Part shown: in pieces, positions 29,253 to 38,118 of the stretch | How the letters are laid out: each line of letters starts with the position of its first letter | Position numbering within the stretch: the stretch's first letter is position 1 | Origin: Glaciihabitans sp. | GTDB taxonomy: Bacteria > Actinomycetota > Actinomycetes > Actinomycetales > Microbacteriaceae | Direction of reading: 5' to 3' | Length of the DNA stretch: 64,000 nucleotides | Assembly: GCA_025464095.1 (NCBI GenBank) | Contig: JAODMF010000021.1 | Span: 62,001-126,000 of the forward strand | Notes under the pieces: model-generated | Told to the model about the DNA's origin: nothing | The model's database searches: none | The model's input: only the letters and a program-made list of their open reading frames with translations | Made by a program: the position numbers and the translations under genes

Positions 29253-29341
29253 ACCGGCGTTCGTCCCGCCTGATCATGGCCGTTGCCCTGATCGGCATCC
29301 TCGTGGTCGTGGCCGTCTTCACCCTGCTCGGCCAGCACTAA
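29249..29341 (+). CDS. Small single-helix membrane protein, 30 aa
   Basis: A 30-residue frame starting MNRRSSRLIMAVALI, with a basic start and one helix that fills the rest, ending LLGQH. The GTG overlaps the stop of the 50-residue gene by 4 bases. It is too short to assign, but it has the form of a small membrane protein. It might instead be a chance frame within the leader of the next gene. Confidence 0.45.
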   Translation: MNRRSSRLIMAVALIGILVVVAVFTLLGQH

Positions 29342-29364
29342 CCTGCGACGGGTACGCTGTGCTC

Positions 29365-29529
29365 GTGGATGATCTCTGGGACAACTGGCTCGTCGTGCTC
29401 GCGCCGACGGTGCTGGCCGGCGTGATCTTCTGGTGGGTTATGCGCGCAATCCTCCATGCCGACCGCACCGAGCGGAAGGTCTACGCGAAGATCGAGGCAG
29501 AGGAACGCGCCAAGCTCGAGCAGAGGTAG
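29365..29529 (+). CDS. Small conserved-type membrane protein, 54 aa
   Basis: A GTG-started frame (MDDLWDNWLVVLAPT), with one transmembrane helix (about 11-28) followed by a charged amphipathic tail (HADRTERKVYAKIEAEERAKL). The form, with a membrane helix and an ER-rich helix, resembles short proteins commonly found after lysS in related actinobacteria (memory, not searched). An alternative GTG lies 6 bases upstream. Confidence 0.6.
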   Translation: MDDLWDNWLVVLAPTVLAGVIFWWVMRAILHADRTERKVYAKIEAEERAKLEQR

Positions 29530-29586
29530 CGGCGGTTTTGCTGGCCCACGCCGCATAGTTGAGCAATCCACCCCTATGCTGTCTGC

Positions 29587-30243
29587 ATGTCACGTAGACC
29601 GCTTGTTCTGGCCCTGGCTGCACCCGTGCTCCTGCTGCTCTCCGGATGCGGTGTGGCCGCAGCGCCGAACGCGGCTCCGGCCGTGACCGTCACGCCTTCG
29701 GCCGCCGCCGCAACCACGGATCCGACCGCGACCCCCGCGCCGGCGGCAGCGATCCGCGCATCCAGCTATCTGGTGCAGGGCGCACTCGACAAGCCCGGGG
29801 CCGACGGCGACTGGTCCGCGCACTACGGTTTCTACACGGACTCCTCGAAGAGCGTTCGCTGCGACCTCTTCGTGTTCTCGGGCGACGCCCCAGCGGCGAG
29901 TTGCACGGTGCTGGCCGACTTTCTCGACTCAACCACCTACACGGTGCCGGGTTCGATCGACACGAGCTGCGACCAGTCGTCGTCGGCGCCCGCCGACGGC
30001 ACCGCCATGGGGATGGGTGGCCAGATCGCCAAGGGCGCCGGCTGGATCGGCTGCCAGGGCACGAACTCGGTGTCCGCCACGATCGCCCAGAAGACCAAAG
30101 TGCTGCCCGATGGCGCCACGCTCACCGTGCGGTTCATGAAGTGCACCACCCATACCGGCACCGCTCATTGCCAATTCACCGATTCGACCAATCACGCGTC
30201 GATCACCTTCGGACTGAACAGCGCCTCGTACACGAAGAGCTAG
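29587..30243 (+). CDS. Hypothetical lipoprotein
   Basis: A 218-residue protein with a lipoprotein signal peptide (lipobox LLSGC, cysteine near residue 21), a threonine/alanine/proline-rich linker, and a globular domain with six further cysteines that could form disulfides. No family is recognised. It stands alone between the small lysS-linked genes and a convergent aminotransferase gene. Probably surface-anchored. Confidence 0.72.
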   Translation: MSRRPLVLALAAPVLLLLSGCGVAAAPNAAPAVTVTPSAAAATTDPTATPAPAAAIRASSYLVQGALDKPGADGDWSAHYGFYTDSSKSVRCDLFVFSGDAPAASCTVLADFLDSTTYTVPGSIDTSCDQSSSAPADGTAMGMGGQIAKGAGWIGCQGTNSVSATIAQKTKVLPDGATLTVRFMKCTTHTGTAHCQFTDSTNHASITFGLNSASYTKS

Positions 30244-30267
30244 CCCTGACCAGGAACGGCCGAGCGA

Positions 30268-31530
30268 TCACTCGACCACTTCGGCGAGGCCCTCCATCAG
30301 CCGATCCGCGTCGGACCGGTCGAACACCAGCGGCGGTCGGATTTTCAGCACGGTGTTGTCCTTCCCCGTCTCTCCCAGCAGGATGCGCCGCAGCTTGAGC
30401 CCGTTTACCGCGGCAAGCGCCTGCTCCTCCGTGTCGAGTTCGACACCGATGAAAAGTCCGCTACCCCGGACATCGCGGATGCTGCCCCGCTCCGCCTGCA
30501 GCGCCCGCAGCCGTTCGAGCAGGTAGTCCCCGATCTCGCGCGCGTGCTCCACGAGCCCCTCGTCTCGCACGACGTCGAGCGTGGCCTGCGCCGCCGCGAT
30601 TGCGACGTTGCTGCCTCCAAACGTGTTGAAGTAGCGCGCGTGGCGGCCGAAGGCATCCACGAGTCCCGACCTCGCGACGACAGCGGCCACCGGGTAACCG
30701 TTGCCCATGGGTTTGCCGAGCGTGACGAGGTCCGGCGCCAGCTGGTGGCGGTCAAACCCCCACAGCCCGGTGCCCAGACGGCCGAACCCGGGCTGCACTT
30801 CGTCCGCGAGAAACAACCCGCCCGCGGCGTGGACCGCGGCGACGGCATCCGCCAGCCCGGGTGCGTCGGGCAGCACCCCGTCCGAGGCGAAGATCGTGTC
30901 GACGATCAGCGCGGCGGGCCGGATGCCGCTGCCCTCGAGCTCGGCGATGCTCGCGCGGACCGCGGCAGCGAAGTCGACCCCGGGGCGCGGAGCCGGCACG
31001 AACCGCACCCAGTCGGCGAGCGAACCCGGGCCGCCGAGGGACGGTGAGATTGCCGCGGTCTCCGTTGTCACGCCGTGGTACGCGTTGGCGGTGACGATGA
31101 CCCCGGTGGCACCCGTTGCCGTCTTCGCGATGCGGAGCGCCAGGTCGTTCGCCTCCGAACCGGTGCAGGTGAACATCACGTTGTCGAGGTGCGCAGGAAA
31201 GGTACCCAGCAGGTCCTCGGCGTAGTCGATGAGCGCGGCATCCAGGTATCGGGTGTGGGTGGTGAGCGTGGCCACCTGCCGCGCTATTGCCTCCGCCACC
31301 CTCGGGTGCGCGTGCCCGACGGACGGCACGTTGTTGTACACATCCAGGTAGTCGGTGCCGTCCGCGTCGAACAGGTGACTGCCTTCGCCGCGTACGAATT
31401 GCACTGGCTCGGCGTAGAACAGCCGATAGGCGCTGCCGAGGGCCCGCGCCCGCCGCTCGACGAGGCCGCGCAGCGGTGCATCCAAACCGTCGGTCGTTGT
31501 CGGGTCGAAGTAAGCGGTTGGTCCGATCAT
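30268..31530 (-). CDS. Class-III aminotransferase fold enzyme, probable phospho-lyase
   Basis: A 420-residue PLP fold-type-I enzyme. GSEANDLALR, AYHGVTTETAAIS, DEVQPGFGR and LGKPMGNGYP (PLP lysine) are all present. The segment YLDVYNNVPSVGHAHP resembles the AGXT2L-type phospho-lyases rather than ordinary transaminases. Its ATG overlaps the stop of a kinase-like gene (ATGA). In the mammalian pair, a kinase phosphorylates hydroxylysine and the lyase eliminates phosphate; a similar kinase/lyase pair acting on an amino alcohol is inferred here. Confidence 0.8.
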   Translation of the reverse strand: MIGPTAYFDPTTTDGLDAPLRGLVERRARALGSAYRLFYAEPVQFVRGEGSHLFDADGTDYLDVYNNVPSVGHAHPRVAEAIARQVATLTTHTRYLDAALIDYAEDLLGTFPAHLDNVMFTCTGSEANDLALRIAKTATGATGVIVTANAYHGVTTETAAISPSLGGPGSLADWVRFVPAPRPGVDFAAAVRASIAELEGSGIRPAALIVDTIFASDGVLPDAPGLADAVAAVHAAGGLFLADEVQPGFGRLGTGLWGFDRHQLAPDLVTLGKPMGNGYPVAAVVARSGLVDAFGRHARYFNTFGGSNVAIAAAQATLDVVRDEGLVEHAREIGDYLLERLRALQAERGSIRDVRGSGLFIGVELDTEEQALAAVNGLKLRRILLGETGKDNTVLKIRPPLVFDRSDADRLMEGLAEVVE

Positions 31531-32525
31531 CAGTTCTCCGTGTCGAGCAGGGCGGCGAGGGCGGCAGTATTGCCGTCTCGTGCCAGGGTCGTGGCCGCGC
31601 GATCGTCTGGATTTCCGCGACCGAGCCACCAGTTGACCAGGATGCGCTGGGCGAAGCGCGCGCCGGCCAGCGGCAGGATCACGCTCCGCTCCAGCGCGGA
31701 CAGCCCGGCGACTCGGCCGTAACCGTCAATGAAGGTTTCGAGCTCGCACCAGGTGTGCCCGCCCGGGAACAGCAGGTAGCTGGCGGCAACGGCGACATCG
31801 GCGACCCGCGCGGTGTGCACGGTGTCGCCGAAGTCGAGGATGCCGACGACGAAGTTCTCCGAGGCGGCATCCACGAGTACGTTGCCGGGGTGAAAATCGT
31901 TGTGGATCACCTGCATCGGCAGCTGTCCGGCATGCGGAAGAACGTCCCGCTCGAGTCGCCGCAGCGCTTCGGCGGCGGGTGCGTTGGGCAGGTCATCGAG
32001 CAGCGGCCGCAGGTCGGCCGCCCGCAGAACGTCCCAGGCGAACGGACGCGAAGCGGCCGGGTGGCTAAACCCCCGCAGTGCGCGCGAGAGGCGAGCGAGA
32101 GATCCGCCGAGTTGGGCGAGCTGGGTGTCGTCCGGCCGCAGCTGGTACAGCGGTGTGCCGGGAATCCAGTCCAGGAGGCGCGCGATGCGGCCGTCAACCA
32201 CGGGCTCGACGCGTCCGTCTGCAGAACGATGCACCCGCTGGAGCGGGAGTTCGGCATCCGAACCCGCCGCGTGCTGGAGCGCCGCGGTTTGCAGGTTGAT
32301 GGCGGCGGCGGGGTCGTCGGGATGGGCCACCTTCAGAACGAAGTCCGCGGTCGCCGTGACCAACCGGAAGCTGTCGTCACGTTCCGTGTCGAGTCGATCG
32401 GCTCTGGTTGCCGTGATGCCGAAGGTGTCGCGGGCGATGCGGACGGCGTCCGACTCGTCGAGGTGGGCGAAGGGGGCCGACTCGTACAGCCCGCCGCCGT
32501 CTGCAAACCCTGGGATGCTCGCCAC
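31530..32525 (-). CDS. APH-family small-molecule kinase
   Basis: A 331-residue protein of the aminoglycoside-phosphotransferase/choline-kinase fold with the catalytic loop HNDFHPGNVLV and the metal-binding ILDFGD. Translational coupling to the class-III enzyme suggests that it phosphorylates the same substrate, as hydroxylysine kinase does for its phospho-lyase. The N terminus is uncertain: GTG 32525 gives MASIPGF; an ATG at 32572 would add 16 residues. Neither has a strong ribosome-binding site. Confidence 0.78.
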   Translation of the reverse strand: MASIPGFADGGGLYESAPFAHLDESDAVRIARDTFGITATRADRLDTERDDSFRLVTATADFVLKVAHPDDPAAAINLQTAALQHAAGSDAELPLQRVHRSADGRVEPVVDGRIARLLDWIPGTPLYQLRPDDTQLAQLGGSLARLSRALRGFSHPAASRPFAWDVLRAADLRPLLDDLPNAPAAEALRRLERDVLPHAGQLPMQVIHNDFHPGNVLVDAASENFVVGILDFGDTVHTARVADVAVAASYLLFPGGHTWCELETFIDGYGRVAGLSALERSVILPLAGARFAQRILVNWWLGRGNPDDRAATTLARDGNTAALAALLDTEN

Positions 32526-32591
32526 CGTGCCAGCGTACTTCTGCGCGCCGCACCGGAAAAATGCGGTCCGCATTGTCGGTAGCCTGAAGGC

Positions 32592-33671
32592 ATGGGCAGA
32601 CGACGTTGGCGACCGTACGTGCTGGGCCTGATCGTGCTGGCCCTCGCGATCGCCATGTGCGTGTGGGTGATCAAGTCCGGGGCTCCGCAGGCGCTCGCGA
32701 CCATGCAGGCGAACTTCCAGCAGCAGTCGGCGATCGACCGGGCGATTGACCGGATTCACCAGCTTCCCGGCATCCAATCCGTTCAGGCGCAGCGCTCGGA
32801 TGCCAACCCCCGCGCACACGACGCGGATGGCCGCCGCGCCCACGTGCGGATCCAGGTTGCAACCAAGCCAGGGATCACCACCGCCCAGCTCGCCGCCGCC
32901 GCCCAGGCCATCCGCATTGCGTGGACCGACCCGAACCTGGCGAACACCGTCGGCAACGGCGTCATCTCGGTCCCGCGCGGCGCCACGTTCACCCTGACCG
33001 CCAGGCCCACGCAGAAGCAGCTCGCCAACGAGCTGAAGTACTGGGCCGCGGTCCAGGCCGCGACAGGCACCCCGCTCAACCTGACAATCGCTCCGGCGAC
33101 GGATGGTCCGGGTTACGCGCGCGTGCTGGCGCCGGTGAAAAACACCGCCGCCGCCACGACCGCATTTCTCTCGAACTACTCCAAGGTGTTGGCGGTTACT
33201 GACGTCTCGTCCGCGCATCCGTCGTGGACCATGCCCGGCATCAGGATCGACGGCAGCCTGCCGCCCGCCTCGCTCATCTCCCTGACCTCCAAGCTCACCT
33301 CGCTGGAGCCCCTGGTGCCACCGATCCCGGCGGATGGCGACCGAGGATTCGCCATCGAGTGGACACACGTCGGCAAGGGCGTCGCGCACGCGACGGTGGT
33401 CCTCTATGACCGCGACCCGAACAGCTTGAACGACTCACGCAACTGGAGCGCGGTGGTGGACTCGACGCGGGCCGTGATCGCGGCGAAGATCCCGTCCATC
33501 GGCATCCGGTACGTCGGCGCGACGAGCGGACAGTTGACGCTCGGCGGTTGCAAAGACACCGTCTCGACGGATGACCAGGACACGACGCTGGTGACCGCCC
33601 TGATGATTTCCGCGAGCGGCCTGCCCAAGAGCACCCTCGCGGGTCACTGCGTCGACGCCGCCACGAAGTAG
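32592..33671 (+). CDS. Hypothetical membrane-anchored protein
   Basis: A 359-residue protein with a basic start (MGRRRWRPY) and one N-terminal helix (about 9-28), then an external domain with two alternating alpha/beta halves (IHQLPGIQSVQAQR ... HVRIQVATKPG, then FAIEWTHVGKGVAHATV). The pattern IDRIHQLPG...VRIQV suggests ferredoxin-like repeats, but no family is recognised. The gene is divergent from the kinase gene. Its last 16 bases, including the stop, are repeated just downstream. Confidence 0.75.
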   Translation: MGRRRWRPYVLGLIVLALAIAMCVWVIKSGAPQALATMQANFQQQSAIDRAIDRIHQLPGIQSVQAQRSDANPRAHDADGRRAHVRIQVATKPGITTAQLAAAAQAIRIAWTDPNLANTVGNGVISVPRGATFTLTARPTQKQLANELKYWAAVQAATGTPLNLTIAPATDGPGYARVLAPVKNTAAATTAFLSNYSKVLAVTDVSSAHPSWTMPGIRIDGSLPPASLISLTSKLTSLEPLVPPIPADGDRGFAIEWTHVGKGVAHATVVLYDRDPNSLNDSRNWSAVVDSTRAVIAAKIPSIGIRYVGATSGQLTLGGCKDTVSTDDQDTTLVTALMISASGLPKSTLAGHCVDAATK

Positions 33672-33740
33672 CCTCCGCCTCCTTCGCCACGAAGTAGCCT
33701 CCGGCTCCTGGCGTGACCAGAACCCGCACGCCGAGCGAGC

Positions 33741-33758
33741 ATAACGCCTACGGCGAAC
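33741..33758 (+). promoter_or_regulatory. ClgR-binding site upstream of clpC
   Basis: ATAACGCCTACGGCGAAC matches the published Corynebacterium ClgR consensus WNNWCGCYNANRGCGWWS at every position. It lies 81 bases before the clpC start, where an activator of clp genes would be expected. ClgR activates clpC, clpP and other protease genes in actinobacteria; its control here is inferred from the match. Confidence 0.8.
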
Positions 33759-33838
33759 AGGGGCATCGAACCCGGGGTGCGCTGGTTAGTCTCTTTGTAT
33801 CGGCGCCGAATCCTGCCAGGCGCTCATGGGAGTGAAAC

Positions 33839-36319
33839 ATGTTTGAACGATTTACCGACCGAGCTCGTCGTGTCGTTGTGCTGGCCCAGGAAGAGGCCAA
33901 AATGCTCAACCACAACTACATCGGTACGGAGCACATTCTTCTTGGTCTGATCCACGAGGGCGAAGGTGTCGCTGCTAAAGCCCTCGAGTCGCTCGGCATC
34001 TCCCTCGATTCCGTTCGCGAGCAGGTCCAGGACATTATCGGCCAGGGTCAGCAGCAGCCGACCGGCCACATCCCCTTCACGCCACGCGCGAAGAAGGTAC
34101 TCGAGCTGTCGCTGCGCGAGGCGCTGCAGCTCGGCCACAACTACATCGGCACGGAGCACATCCTGCTCGGCCTCATCCGCGAGGGTGAAGGCGTCGCAGC
34201 ACAGGTTCTCGTGAAGCTGGGTGCCGACCTCAACAAAGTACGCCAGCAGGTCATCCAGCTTCTCTCTGGCTACCAGGGCAAGGAGGCGGTCGCCGTGGGC
34301 GGCAACGACGCGGCACCCGACAAGGGTTCGCAGATTCTCGACCAGTTCGGACGTAACCTCACGCAGGCTGCGCGCGACGGCAAGCTCGACCCGGTGATCG
34401 GGCGCGAGAAAGAGATGGAGCGGGTCATGCAGATCCTCTCCCGTCGTTCCAAGAACAACCCCGTCCTGATCGGGGAGCCGGGCGTCGGCAAGACCGCCGT
34501 CGTCGAAGGACTCGCGCAGGCGATCGTCAAGGGCGATGTTCCGGAGACGCTGAAAGACAAGCAGCTGTACTCCCTCGACCTCGGTTCGCTGATCGCCGGA
34601 AGCCGCTACCGCGGTGACTTCGAGGAGCGCCTGAAGAAGGTCACCAAGGAGATCCGCACGCGCGGCGACATCATCGTCTTCATCGACGAGATCCACACCC
34701 TGGTTGGTGCGGGTGCCGCCGAGGGCGCGATCGACGCCGCGAGCATCCTGAAGCCGCTGCTTGCCCGCGGCGAGCTGCAGACCATCGGTGCGACCACGCT
34801 CGATGAGTACCGCAAGCACTTTGAGAAGGATGCCGCGCTCGAGCGCCGATTCCAGAGCGTGCAGGTGCACGAGCCGTCGCTCCCGCACACCATCAACATT
34901 CTCAAGGGACTCCGCGACAAGTACGAGGCGTTCCACAAGGTCTCCATCACCGACGGCGCCATCGTCGCCGCGGCGAACCTCGCCGACCGCTACGTGTCCG
35001 ACCGATTCCTTCCTGACAAGGCCATCGACCTGATCGACGAGGCGGGCGCTCGCCTGCGGCTGTCGATTCTCTCGGCCCCGCCGGAGCTGCGTGAGTTCGA
35101 CGAGAAGATCGCGGTCGTGCGTGGCAAGAAGGAGGCCGCCATCGAGGACCAGGACTTCGAGAAGGCCGCATCCCTGCGTGACGAGGAGAAGAAGCTGCTC
35201 GGCGAGCGGCTGCGCCTCGAGAAGCAATGGAAGTCGGGCGACGTCGGCGCGAGTGGAACCGTGGATGAGGGAATCATCGCGGAGGTCCTCGCGGCTGCCA
35301 CCGGCATCCCGGTCTTCAAGCTCACGGAGGAAGAGTCCAGCCGGCTCATCTTCATGGAGAAGGCGCTGCACCAGCGCGTCATCGGGCAGGAAGAGGCCAT
35401 CTCCGTTCTCGCCAAGACGATCCGTCGCACCCGCGCCGGCCTGAAGGACCCGAAGCGTCCGTCGGGTTCGTTCATCTTCGCCGGCCCCACGGGCGTCGGA
35501 AAGACGGAGCTCGCCAAGGCGCTCGCGGAGTTCCTCTTCGATGACGAGAACGCGCTCATCTCCCTCGACATGTCGGAGTACGGCGAGAAGCACACGGTCT
35601 CGCGACTGTTCGGTGCTCCTCCCGGGTTCGTCGGCTTCGAAGAGGGCGGCCAGCTCACCGAGAAGGTGCGTCGCAAGCCGTTCTCCGTGGTGCTGTTCGA
35701 CGAGATCGAGAAGGCGCACCCCGACATCTTCAACTCGCTCCTCCAGATTCTGGAAGAGGGACGCCTGACGGATGGCCAGGGTCGCGTCGTCGACTTCAAG
35801 AACACCGTGATCATCATGACCACCAACCTCGGAACCAAGGACATCACGGGAACCCCGATCGGGTTCACGTCGTCCACCGACACCGCCACCGGTTACGACC
35901 GGATGCGCGGAAAGGTTGTGGAGGAGCTGAAGAAGCACTTCAAGCCGGAGTTCCTGAACCGCGTCGACGAGACGATCGTGTTCCCGCAGCTCAGCAAGGA
36001 CGAGCTGCTGCAGATCGTCGACCTGTTCCTCAAGCGGCTCAGCGAGCGCCTGATGGACCGCGACCTGACCATCGAGCTGACGCTCGCGGCCAAGGAGCAG
36101 CTCATCACCCTCGGCTTCGACCCGTCACTGGGTGCGCGTCCACTGCGCCGCGCCGTGCAGCACGAGATCGAGGACCGTCTCAGCGAGAAGATCCTGCACG
36201 GCGAGCTGAGCGCCGGTGACCACGTGCTCGCCGACTTCGTTGACGGCGCGTTCGTCATGACCACCTCCCGCCAGCCCGGTGCCCTTGAGCCCGAGGCAGT
36301 CGGAGTGGTCGAGGCCTAG
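33839..36319 (+). CDS. clpC: ClpC AAA+ chaperone/unfoldase
   Basis: The 826-residue Hsp100 unfoldase feeds substrates to ClpP. Two Clp-N repeats (each with [13 protein letters not shown]) cover about 1-145. D1 has Walker A GEPGVGKT, a UVR-like coiled coil follows ([17 protein letters not shown]), and D2 has GPTGVGKT and the sensor region [11 protein letters not shown]. The start ATG follows GGGAGTG. A ClgR box lies upstream and a strong hairpin terminator downstream, so clpC is probably monocistronic. Confidence 0.97.
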   Translation: MFERFTDRARRVVVLAQEEAKMLNHNYIGTEHILLGLIHEGEGVAAKALESLGISLDSVREQVQDIIGQGQQQPTGHIPFTPRAKKVLELSLREALQLGHNYIGTEHILLGLIREGEGVAAQVLVKLGADLNKVRQQVIQLLSGYQGKEAVAVGGNDAAPDKGSQILDQFGRNLTQAARDGKLDPVIGREKEMERVMQILSRRSKNNPVLIGEPGVGKTAVVEGLAQAIVKGDVPETLKDKQLYSLDLGSLIAGSRYRGDFEERLKKVTKEIRTRGDIIVFIDEIHTLVGAGAAEGAIDAASILKPLLARGELQTIGATTLDEYRKHFEKDAALERRFQSVQVHEPSLPHTINILKGLRDKYEAFHKVSITDGAIVAAANLADRYVSDRFLPDKAIDLIDEAGARLRLSILSAPPELREFDEKIAVVRGKKEAAIEDQDFEKAASLRDEEKKLLGERLRLEKQWKSGDVGASGTVDEGIIAEVLAAATGIPVFKLTEEESSRLIFMEKALHQRVIGQEEAISVLAKTIRRTRAGLKDPKRPSGSFIFAGPTGVGKTELAKALAEFLFDDENALISLDMSEYGEKHTVSRLFGAPPGFVGFEEGGQLTEKVRRKPFSVVLFDEIEKAHPDIFNSLLQILEEGRLTDGQGRVVDFKNTVIIMTTNLGTKDITGTPIGFTSSTDTATGYDRMRGKVVEELKKHFKPEFLNRVDETIVFPQLSKDELLQIVDLFLKRLSERLMDRDLTIELTLAAKEQLITLGFDPSLGARPLRRAVQHEIEDRLSEKILHGELSAGDHVLADFVDGAFVMTTSRQPGALEPEAVGVVEA

Positions 36320-36337
36320 GCAGTTCCAGGCAACCGG

Positions 36338-36371
36338 CCCCGGTGATCGAGCGACGTCTCGATCACCGGGG
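36338..36371 (+). terminator. Rho-independent terminator after clpC
   Basis: A perfect 14-bp stem (CCCCGGTGATCGAG, 36338-36351, with its complement at 36358-36371) has a 6-base loop and is followed by CTTTTG. It lies 18 bases after the clpC stop. Confidence 0.88.
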
Positions 36372-36398
36372 CTTTTGCTGTCTCTAGACTTGGTGCTC

Positions 36399-36899
36399 GT
36401 GACCTTCACCGTCCGCCGCGCGCGCACCACCGACATCCTCGCCATCGAAGCCCTCGTCGAACCGCTGGTTCAGCGGCGCATCCTCCTCGGCAAAGACCGG
36501 GTCGTCTTCTACGAATCGGTCCAGGAGTTCCGGGTCGTCGAAGATGAGGCGGGCCGACTCATCGGGTGCGGTGCCCTGCACGTGATGTGGGAGGACCTCG
36601 GCGAAGTACGCACCCTCGCCGTCGCCGAAGAATGGCTGCACCAGGGGGTCGGGGGCGCCATCCTGGCCCGAATCGAGGCGGATGCCCGCGACCTCGGGCT
36701 CTCCCGTTTGTTCTGCCTCACCTTCGAGACATCCTTCTTCGGCCGTCACGGTTTCGAGGCAATCGGCGAGGATGTCGTCGCGCCGGACGTGTACGCGCAG
36801 CTCGTGCGCTCGCAGGATGACGGCGTCGCCGAGTTCCTTGATTTAAGCCGGGTAAAGCAAAACACCCTCGGTAACACCCGCATGCTCAAGATGCTGTAG
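36399..36899 (+). CDS. argA: N-acetylglutamate synthase-type GNAT acetyltransferase
   Basis: A 166-residue GNAT protein. It starts VTFTVRRARTTDILAIEALV, has VRTLAVAEEWLHQGVGGAIL as the acetyl-CoA motif (QGVGG) and ends HGFEAIGEDVVAPDVY. This agrees with the short actinobacterial ArgA (as in M. tuberculosis), which acetylates glutamate for arginine synthesis. GTG at 36399 is chosen because the terminator of clpC lies just before it. Confidence 0.85.
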   Translation: MTFTVRRARTTDILAIEALVEPLVQRRILLGKDRVVFYESVQEFRVVEDEAGRLIGCGALHVMWEDLGEVRTLAVAEEWLHQGVGGAILARIEADARDLGLSRLFCLTFETSFFGRHGFEAIGEDVVAPDVYAQLVRSQDDGVAEFLDLSRVKQNTLGNTRMLKML

Positions 36900-36912
36900 C
36901 TACCCTGAAGGC

Positions 36913-37518
36913 ATGTCGACGTTTCGCAACCCCGTCGGCCCGCAGCCCAGCGGTGTGTACTGGCGCCGCAGGCTCATCGTGGGCCTTGGTGCGCTGGCGG
37001 TCATTGTCGTCATCATCCTCCTGATCACCGCGCGCCCTGGTTCGGGCAAACCAACCGGAGCGCCCAGTGGCTCGCCGACATCCGCGGCCCCGAGCACGCG
37101 TCCGACCACCGCGGTGAAAGCGTGCGACCCGGCCAAGGTCAGCGTCGAGGCGATAACGGATTCGACCAGCTACGCCAAGGGCGCGCTGCCGAAGCTGTCG
37201 CTGAGCATCACCAACACCGGCACGGTTGCCTGCACCCTGCCCGCCGGTTCGGACAAGCAGGAATACCTCATCACCAGCGGCGCCGAGTCGATCTGGTCGT
37301 CGAAGGACTGCCAGAAGAACCCGGTACCGGCCACGGCCACCTTGCTTCCGGGCACCCCGGTCGGCGCGGGCCCGATCGAGTGGGACCGCACCCGCTCCAG
37401 CACGACCACCTGCACCAAGACGCGTCCCCAGGTGACTGCGGGCGGTGCCAGCTACCACCTCACCGTGGTCGTCGACGGGATCAGCTCGCCGAAGACCGTA
37501 CAGTTCGTGCTGAAGTAG
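36913..37518 (+). CDS. Hypothetical membrane-anchored protein
   Basis: A 201-residue protein with a short cytoplasmic start, one transmembrane helix (about 20-41), a proline/serine/threonine linker, and an external beta-rich domain with four cysteines (KACDP, VACTL, KDCQK, TTCTK). The Ig-like pattern LSITNTGTVACTLPAG resembles DUF4232-like exported domains; the call is tentative. It starts 13 bases after argA and is followed after 1 base by the SseB-like gene. Confidence 0.7.
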   Translation: MSTFRNPVGPQPSGVYWRRRLIVGLGALAVIVVIILLITARPGSGKPTGAPSGSPTSAAPSTRPTTAVKACDPAKVSVEAITDSTSYAKGALPKLSLSITNTGTVACTLPAGSDKQEYLITSGAESIWSSKDCQKNPVPATATLLPGTPVGAGPIEWDRTRSSTTTCTKTRPQVTAGGASYHLTVVVDGISSPKTVQFVLK

Positions 37519-37519
37519 C

Positions 37520-37906
37520 TTGGCCGAGATTTCACCCGACGGCGTTCCGGAGCTCGCGGCCGCGCTGGCGACGCAGGACGCCGTTGCGGTGGCGCTCGCG
37601 CTGCGCAACTCGGGGGTGCTGGTACCGCTGCTCCCGGTCGACGGACCGCCGCAGGTGCGCGTCTTCCGCCGCGGGGATGCCGACAGGTACATGCTGCTGC
37701 TCTTCTCGTCCCTCGAGTCCTATGCGGCGATGGCGCCAACACAGGATGACCAGCGGGCCACCCTGTACGGCGGCGCGGAGCTGCTCGACTTCCTCACGCA
37801 GAACGAGGGCGTGCTCGAAGCCGTCTGGTTCGACGTGGCCGGGCCGCACGCGATGCAGGCCGAGCCTCGCAACGTGATCGAGGCGCTGGAGTTGGGCGCC
37901 TCCTAG
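37520..37906 (+). CDS. SseB N-terminal-domain protein
   Basis: A 128-residue protein resembling the SseB N-terminal domain (VLVPLLPVDGPPQVRVF ... YMLLLFSSLESYAAM). The family is of uncertain function and is common as small cytosolic proteins in actinobacteria. The start is TTG, 1 base after the preceding stop. After its TAG stop the same frame stays open for a further 63 codons through a 54-bp tandem repeat. Confidence 0.75.
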   Translation: MAEISPDGVPELAAALATQDAVAVALALRNSGVLVPLLPVDGPPQVRVFRRGDADRYMLLLFSSLESYAAMAPTQDDQRATLYGGAELLDFLTQNEGVLEAVWFDVAGPHAMQAEPRNVIEALELGAS

Positions 37907-37928
37907 CGGCTGCTTGCGCTGCTGATCG

Positions 37929-38094
37929 TGGTGATGCTTGCGCTGAACCGACGCATCCTGTCGCTTGGCGCGGCCATGACGTTGGCGATGGTTGCGCCGA
38001 GCCGACGCTTCCTGTCGCTTGGCGCGGCCATGACGTTGGTGATGCTTGCGCTGAACCGACTTTTGTTGTCGCTTGGCGCGGCCCCAAGCGACAA
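37929..38094. repeat. 54-bp tandem repeat (minisatellite)
   Basis: Units start at 37959, 38013 and 38067, each with TGTCGCTTGGCGCGGCC, preceded by a partial unit from 37929. The period is exactly 54 bases (18 codons). The last unit ends in an 11-bp perfect hairpin (TTGTCGCTTGG at 38066-38076 with CCAAGCGACAA at 38084-38094) that could stop transcription from either side. It separates the SseB-like gene from the convergent DUF559 gene. Confidence 0.88.
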
Positions 38095-38118
38095 GTAGCG
38101 TCGGGTCAGCGGTCGCGG

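Noticed and set aside
33824-35938. A 704-codon open frame antisense to clpC
   Set aside because: It is the mirror of a strongly conserved gene. Its translation is low in structure and rich in Arg, Glu and Val, as GC-rich antisense frames are.
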